The notes beneath the pieces were generated by a model, which was not told the DNA's origin, did no database searches, and was given only the letters and a program-made list of their open reading frames with translations. From Candidatus Kaiserbacteria bacterium (lineage in GTDB: Bacteria > Patescibacteriota > Minisyncoccia > Phycocordibacterales > UBA2100): a DNA stretch of 8,276 bases. The position numbers and the translations under genes are program-made. Below, piece after piece: positions 5,485 to 8,276 of the stretch. Positions within the stretch are counted from its first letter, which is position 1. Each line of letters starts with the position of its first letter. The stretch spans positions 210 to 8,485 of the forward strand of contig DPYD01000022.1 of the NCBI GenBank assembly GCA_003545515.1, in the 5' to 3' direction.

Positions 5485-5670
5485 TAGAAAAATAAGGAGC
5501 GAAGCGACTATATTTTCCACTATCCAGCCCCAATTTCAGCAGTTATTTATTTTAGAAATCAACAAACGTATGATACACTCGTCTATCTTACATTCTTATA
5601 AATCAGCGCGAAAATTGGGGCTGGATGTAAGAGCTTCTAAACTCATTATCATTCGTTAAGAATCTCTAAC
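5481..5670 (+). repeat. Copy B of the 190-nt duplicated intergenic element (before rpoA)
   Basis: Same length and layout as copy A at 3708-3897. Hairpin 1 is kept with altered bases (GATAGT at 5480-5485 with ACTATC at 5519-5524; GAAAA with TTTTC at 5513-5517). AAGGAG lies at 5494-5499. The long stem is 15 bp (5522-5536 with 5612-5626), with the G-C pair of copy A (3760/3842) replaced by A-T (5533/5615), a compensatory change. The 29-codon frame is at 5570-5659. The -10-like TATAAT of copy A is TATATT here (5509-5514). It fills exactly the space between rpsD and rpoA. Confidence 0.8.
5570..5659 (+). CDS. Conserved 29-residue small protein candidate, copy B
   Basis: Homologue of the frame at 3797-3886: same length, same stop position, same 11-nt distance to the next ribosomal-cluster gene (rpoA). 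It shares MI at the start, YK at 10-11, ARKLGLDVRASKL at 13-25 and a final Arg. Differences cluster in residues 3-12 and at 26-28 (AFA in copy A, III here). The frame continues upstream to a TTG inside rpsD (5465). It could be a real small protein, a leader whose translation opens or closes the RNA stem, or a by-product of a conserved RNA. Confidence 0.35.
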   Translation: MIHSSILHSYKSARKLGLDVRASKLIIIR

Positions 5671-6648
5671 ATGTCCGATTATCACATTGCACTTCCTTCA
5701 AAGCCGCGCGCCGTCTCCGAAACCGAGCAGAGCGGTACTTATGAGATTAACGGACTCTATCCGGGCTACGGTTATACGTTGGGGAATTCTCTGCGTCGTA
5801 TAATTTTGTCGTCTTTGCCCGGCGCCGCAATAACACACGTCAAGATACCCAATATATCGCATGAATTTTCTACCATCGAGGGCGTGAAAGAAGATGCCGT
5901 AACCATGCTTCTCAATATCCGTCGGATACGACTCAAAATTCTTACCGATGAACCACAGACCATAACGCTCTCGGTCAAGGGACCGCACTCGGTGACAGCC
6001 GCAGATTTCAAAGTACCCGGTCAAGCGGAGATACTGAATCCAGAACAGCACATTGCAAATATTACCGGCAAAGTCTCTCTTGAGCTTGAATTGCGTGCGG
6101 AGCGTGGATTGGGTTATGTACCGAAAGAGGCGCATCAAAAAGAACGCGTGGATATCGGCACTATTGCACTTGACGCAATTTTTTCTCCGATACGTCGCGT
6201 CAATTATGAAGTTGAAAATATGCGCGTCGGTGATCGCACGGATTTCAATCGCTTGCGTATGTTTATTGAGACAGACGGCACAATCTCGCCTCGAGAGGCC
6301 TTGGAACACTCCATTGAAACGATGATCCATCAACTTCGCGCCATTGTCGGTTTTAAAGAAGAAGAGGAGCCCGCAGAGACGGCATTGGTCAATGCGGAAA
6401 ATGCAAAGGGCGGTACTCGCGAAGAGAAAGGCATTATGCCCAATGCTGAAATTCTCAAGACGCGTATTACGGAGTTAAAAATACCTCAACGTGTTGAAGA
6501 TGCGCTTGATGAGGCCTCTATTCGGACTGTCGGCGGCCTTGTGCGAAAGCGCGAGGACGACCTTCTCGCCATCGAAGGTCTCGGGCAAAAAGGTTTGCAG
6601 GATATAAAACGGGCGCTTTCTAATCTAGGATTGACACTCCGACAATAG
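5671..6648 (+). CDS. rpoA: DNA-directed RNA polymerase subunit alpha
   Basis: The alpha dimer is the platform for assembling RNA polymerase. The 325-residue length is normal. The N-terminal dimerisation domain shows '[22 protein letters not shown]'-like residues (about 29-50) and '[23 protein letters not shown]'. A Glu-rich linker (about 228-256) leads to the C-terminal domain with two helix-hairpin-helix motifs, '[27 protein letters not shown]'. Arg at the 'IPQR' position aligns with E. coli Arg265, which contacts UP elements; the residue aligned with Asn268 is Asp. It starts 11 nt after the small frame in element copy B. Confidence 0.97.
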   Translation: [325 protein letters not shown]

Positions 6649-6855
6649 CCGAAAAGCACAAAGCACAGAATATGCACGAAACACAACGTATAAAAAACAT
6701 GCACACGTTCAAACAGTTCAAAACACAAACTTCACAAAACACAAATAAAACACAAACATGAAAAAAGCACAAAACACAAACCTCACATCTGTTCCGATCT
6801 TTGAAAAGTTTATGTTTTTGGCATTTATTTGTGCTTTGGTTCCTGTGTTTTGGAT
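6649..6855. repeat. ACACAAA-rich inverted-repeat element between rpoA and rplQ
   Basis: This 218-nt gap is built of degenerate 'CACAAAACACAAAC' units on the left and their complement on the right. AACACAAAC occurs exactly at 6722-6730, 6749-6757 and 6773-6781. CACAAATAAA (6740-6749) pairs perfectly with TTTATTTGTG (6824-6833), and weaker complementarity extends to the ends. The sequence is strongly strand-biased (almost no T on the left). It resembles the rpsK-rpsD element in design, but the repeat unit differs. No promoter was called. Confidence 0.6.
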
Positions 6856-6866
6856 ATTTTGAAGGT

Positions 6867-7223
6867 ATGAGACATCACGACAAGAACAGAAAATTCGGCA
6901 GGGTGAAGCGGCAGCGCACGGCGCTTCTGCGCTCTCTTGCACGCTCGCTTGTTCTTGAAGAAGGCATCATGACAACGACCGCAAAAGCAAAGGCGCTTCG
7001 TCCTTTTGTCGAGCGTCTAATAACTGCATCGAAACGGAGCACGGTAACCTCTCGGCGTCTTGTAGAAAGCCGGTTGGGTGGCGCACCGGATGCAGTGAAA
7101 AAACTTCATGAGACTCTCGCGCTCCGTTACAAAAAACACTCTGGCGGTTATACGCGCATTGTGCGCTTGGGTAGAGTAGGGAAGCGTGTCGGTGATATGT
7201 CACGCATTGAATTGATACAATAA
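6867..7223 (+). CDS. rplQ: 50S ribosomal protein L17
   Basis: L17 lies near the exit of the peptide tunnel. Starting at ATG 6867 gives 118 residues beginning MRHHDKNRKFGR, which matches the conserved 'MRHR...GR..' opening of L17; an upstream in-frame start at 6801 would add 22 hydrophobic residues unlike the family and is rejected. Further landmarks are 'RTALLRSLARSLVLEEGIMTTTAKAKALRPFVERLIT' and the end 'GGYTRIVRLGRVGKRVGDMSRIELIQ'. GAAGG (6861-6865) is too close to the ATG to be a normal Shine-Dalgarno. The rplM gene follows after 3 nt. Confidence 0.96.
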   Translation: MRHHDKNRKFGRVKRQRTALLRSLARSLVLEEGIMTTTAKAKALRPFVERLITASKRSTVTSRRLVESRLGGAPDAVKKLHETLALRYKKHSGGYTRIVRLGRVGKRVGDMSRIELIQ

Positions 7224-7226
7224 CGT

Positions 7227-7577
7227 ATGACGCAAGAATACAACATTGACGCCGCCGGAAGAACGCTCGGACGAGTCGCGTCTGAAGCGGCGAAAGCGCT
7301 TATGGGCAAAACGAATGTGGACTACACTCCGAACAAACGCTCCGATGTGAGAGTTAGTATAAGCAATGTTTCAAAACTTCACATGCGAGAGCGTAAGAGG
7401 ATGCAGAAAAAGTACACGACGTATTCCGGATATCCGGGCGGCTTGAAAAAAGAATCGTATACTTCGCTAAAATCGAGAAAGGGAGCAGGAGAACCTCTGC
7501 GCCTCGCGATAAAAAGAATGCTTCCGAGAAACACGATGCTTACGGAGAGAATGAAAAATCTGGTAATACAAGATTAG
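7227..7577 (+). CDS. rplM: 50S ribosomal protein L13 (short form)
   Basis: L13 is an early assembly protein of the large subunit. At 116 residues it is shorter than the usual ~142: it lacks most of the N-terminal arm and stops about 20 residues early, just after 'RMLPRNTMLTERMKNLVIQD' where typical proteins run on to 'VYAG.EHPH'. Core motifs are present: 'YNIDAAGRTLGRVASEAAKAL', 'YTPN', and 'YSGYPGGLKKESY'. The truncation looks like CPR-type reduction, not damage, since the frame is clean. It is translationally close to rplQ (3-nt gap) and pairs with rpsI as in most bacteria. Confidence 0.96.
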   Translation: MTQEYNIDAAGRTLGRVASEAAKALMGKTNVDYTPNKRSDVRVSISNVSKLHMRERKRMQKKYTTYSGYPGGLKKESYTSLKSRKGAGEPLRLAIKRMLPRNTMLTERMKNLVIQD

Positions 7578-7605
7578 TAAAAGAGAAATACGTCATAAGA
7601 TTGAT

Positions 7606-8004
7606 ATGAGCGCAAAGGCACAAACATACACAGAAGCGGTGGGGCGACGGAAGACCGCAACGGCGCGCGTGCGTATAGAGGCGGCAAAAAATGCCTCGAT
7701 GACTGTCAATGGGATGACCGCGGAAGATTATTTCCCTCTCCATGCAATGATAAAAACCGCGTATGCACCGATGCAGGTTCTCGGTTCAACGTATACTGTG
7801 TCGGCGAAGGTGCGAGGAGGCGGACACAAGGCGCAGGCCGAGGCGATACGGATGGGGCTTTCACGCGCTATTGCCGAGATTGTTCCAGAGCAGAGAAAAG
7901 ACCTCAAGGTCCTCGGTTATTTGAAGCGCGATCCGCGGGCGAAGGAGCGTAAAAAATTCGGTCTCAAGGCCGCCCGCCGCGCACCGCAGTGGTCTAAACG
8001 CTAG
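7606..8004 (+). CDS. rpsI: 30S ribosomal protein S9
   Basis: S9 reaches the P site with its C-terminal tail. The 132-residue product shows 'TEAVGRRKTATARVRI', 'VNG', 'YFPL', 'VRGGGHKAQAEAIRMGLSRAI' and the C-terminal 'DPRAKERKKFGLKAARRAPQWSKR'; the terminal SKR is the functional tail that touches tRNA. The gap from rplM is 28 nt with no clear Shine-Dalgarno sequence. It seems to be the last gene of the cluster, as the next gene has its own promoter 100 nt on. No intrinsic terminator was seen after it. Confidence 0.97.
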   Translation: MSAKAQTYTEAVGRRKTATARVRIEAAKNASMTVNGMTAEDYFPLHAMIKTAYAPMQVLGSTYTVSAKVRGGGHKAQAEAIRMGLSRAIAEIVPEQRKDLKVLGYLKRDPRAKERKKFGLKAARRAPQWSKR

Positions 8005-8078
8005 TTTCAACCATTAAGAGATCGTCCGCGCATAAGCACTGGCCAAGTCGGGTTTCTCAAGGTAACGAGCGGTCATAC

Positions 8079-8090
8079 AAACTATAGTTT
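8079..8090. promoter_or_regulatory. 12-bp perfect palindrome, possible operator
   Basis: AAACTATAGTTT is a perfect 12-bp palindrome ending 18 nt before the -10 box of the grpE-like gene, so it covers the -35 region. This is a natural place for a repressor site. It is not CIRCE (TTAGCACTC-N9-GAGTGCTAA), the HrcA operator usual for grpE. An AT-rich 12-mer palindrome can occur by chance. Confidence 0.3.
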
Positions 8091-8104
8091 TTAGGAATCA
8101 TTTC

Positions 8105-8113
8105 TGTTATAAT
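8105..8113 (+). promoter_or_regulatory. Perfect extended -10 promoter for the grpE-like gene (leaderless)
   Basis: TGT-TATAAT at 8105-8113 is a perfect extended -10. Transcription should start near 8119-8122 and the ATG is at 8122, again predicting a leaderless message. It separates the heat-shock gene from the ribosomal cluster. Confidence 0.65.
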
Positions 8114-8121
8114 CCCCGCGC

Positions 8122-8276
8122 ATGGTTTCGCACGACGACAAAGAAAATCGTACGGGTGAGCACGAAATTGAATTCGATATTGAACCCGAAGGGGATCTCG
8201 GTGGCATAAGTACTGTACAAGAGAAATTGAAGAAATTAAAAGCAGAACTCGCCAAAATAAAGAAAGAGCGCCAAGA
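8122..8276 (+). CDS. grpE: GrpE-like nucleotide exchange factor, N-terminal part (cut by window end)
   Basis: Only the first 51 codons are present. The product begins with a charged, acidic segment (EIEFDIEPEGDLGG) and moves into a Lys/Glu/Leu-rich stretch (VQEKLKKLKAELAKIKKERQ) with heptad spacing, as at the start of the long coiled coil of GrpE, the exchange factor of DnaK. The acidic head and the 'GDLGG...KLKKLKAEL' pattern resemble GrpE proteins of Patescibacteria as I recall them. Because the conserved 'W.R..AD..N' region lies outside the window, other coiled-coil proteins remain possible. Confidence 0.6.
   Translation, partial: MVSHDDKENRTGEHEIEFDIEPEGDLGGISTVQEKLKKLKAELAKIKKERQ

Noticed and set aside
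5698..6333. 211-codon reverse-strand frame opposite rpoA
   Set aside because: Shadow of a strongly conserved gene on the other strand, without recognisable domains.
6801..6866. N-terminal extension of L17 (22 hydrophobic residues)
   Set aside because: The family starts at MRH; the extension is translated from the right arm of an inverted repeat, so the hydrophobic run is an artefact of its T-rich sequence.
8005..8078. Possible CIRCE heat-shock operator before the grpE-like gene
   Set aside because: An AAGCACTGG piece is seen, but the second half GAGTGCTAA at the right spacing is missing.

Overview
The window looks like chromosomal DNA from an ultra-small bacterium of the Candidate Phyla Radiation (Patescibacteria), most likely a Parcubacteria-type lineage. 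I infer this from four things: short, divergent ribosomal proteins; an actin-like (PilM/FtsA-type) ATPase gene next to a membrane-anchored baseplate-J-like protein; start sites almost touching -10 boxes (leaderless messages); and gaps between genes filled with imperfect palindromes. TGA is a normal stop here, so the recoded Gracilibacteria/Absconditabacteria code is unlikely. All recognisable genes are on the + strand.

Layout. Bases 1-175 hold two strong hairpins and a promoter. Bases 176-1336 encode the PilM/FtsA-like ATPase and 1436-2848 the single-pass baseplate-J-like protein, each behind its own extended or consensus -10 box. Bases 2849-3254 are a 406-nt gap before infA. It contains a TTGACA promoter, a possible 42-codon reading frame with a Cys-Trp-Cys-Trp-Cys run, and a long hairpin closed by a perfect 17-bp stem. 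From 3255 to 8004 runs a translation/transcription cluster in classical order: infA (IF-1), rpmJ (L36), rpsM (S13), rpsK (S11), rpsD (S4), rpoA (RNA polymerase alpha), rplQ (L17), rplM (L13), rpsI (S9). The start of a grpE-like heat-shock gene follows at 8122 with its own promoter.

The most unusual signal is a 190-nt element present twice, at 3708-3897 before rpsM and at 5481-5670 before rpoA. The copies align without a gap and are about 83% identical by hand count. Each starts at the stop codon of the preceding gene and ends at the start codon of the next. Each carries a hairpin over the upstream stop codon, an AAGGAG in that hairpin's loop, a 15-16 bp long-range stem containing a compensatory base-pair change, and an in-frame 29-codon reading frame ending 11 nt before the ribosomal gene. 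That reading frame has a stretch of 13 identical residues with four silent codon changes. The element may be a duplicated regulatory RNA, a small-protein gene, or both.

Other gaps in the cluster hold different palindromic sequences: a GC-rich hairpin before rpmJ, a CTAAA-rich inverted repeat before rpsD, and an ACACAAA-rich inverted repeat before rplQ. Together the cluster supplies core ribosomal proteins, an initiation factor and the polymerase alpha subunit. The gap elements are where expression of individual genes could be adjusted or where dispersed repeats have settled.
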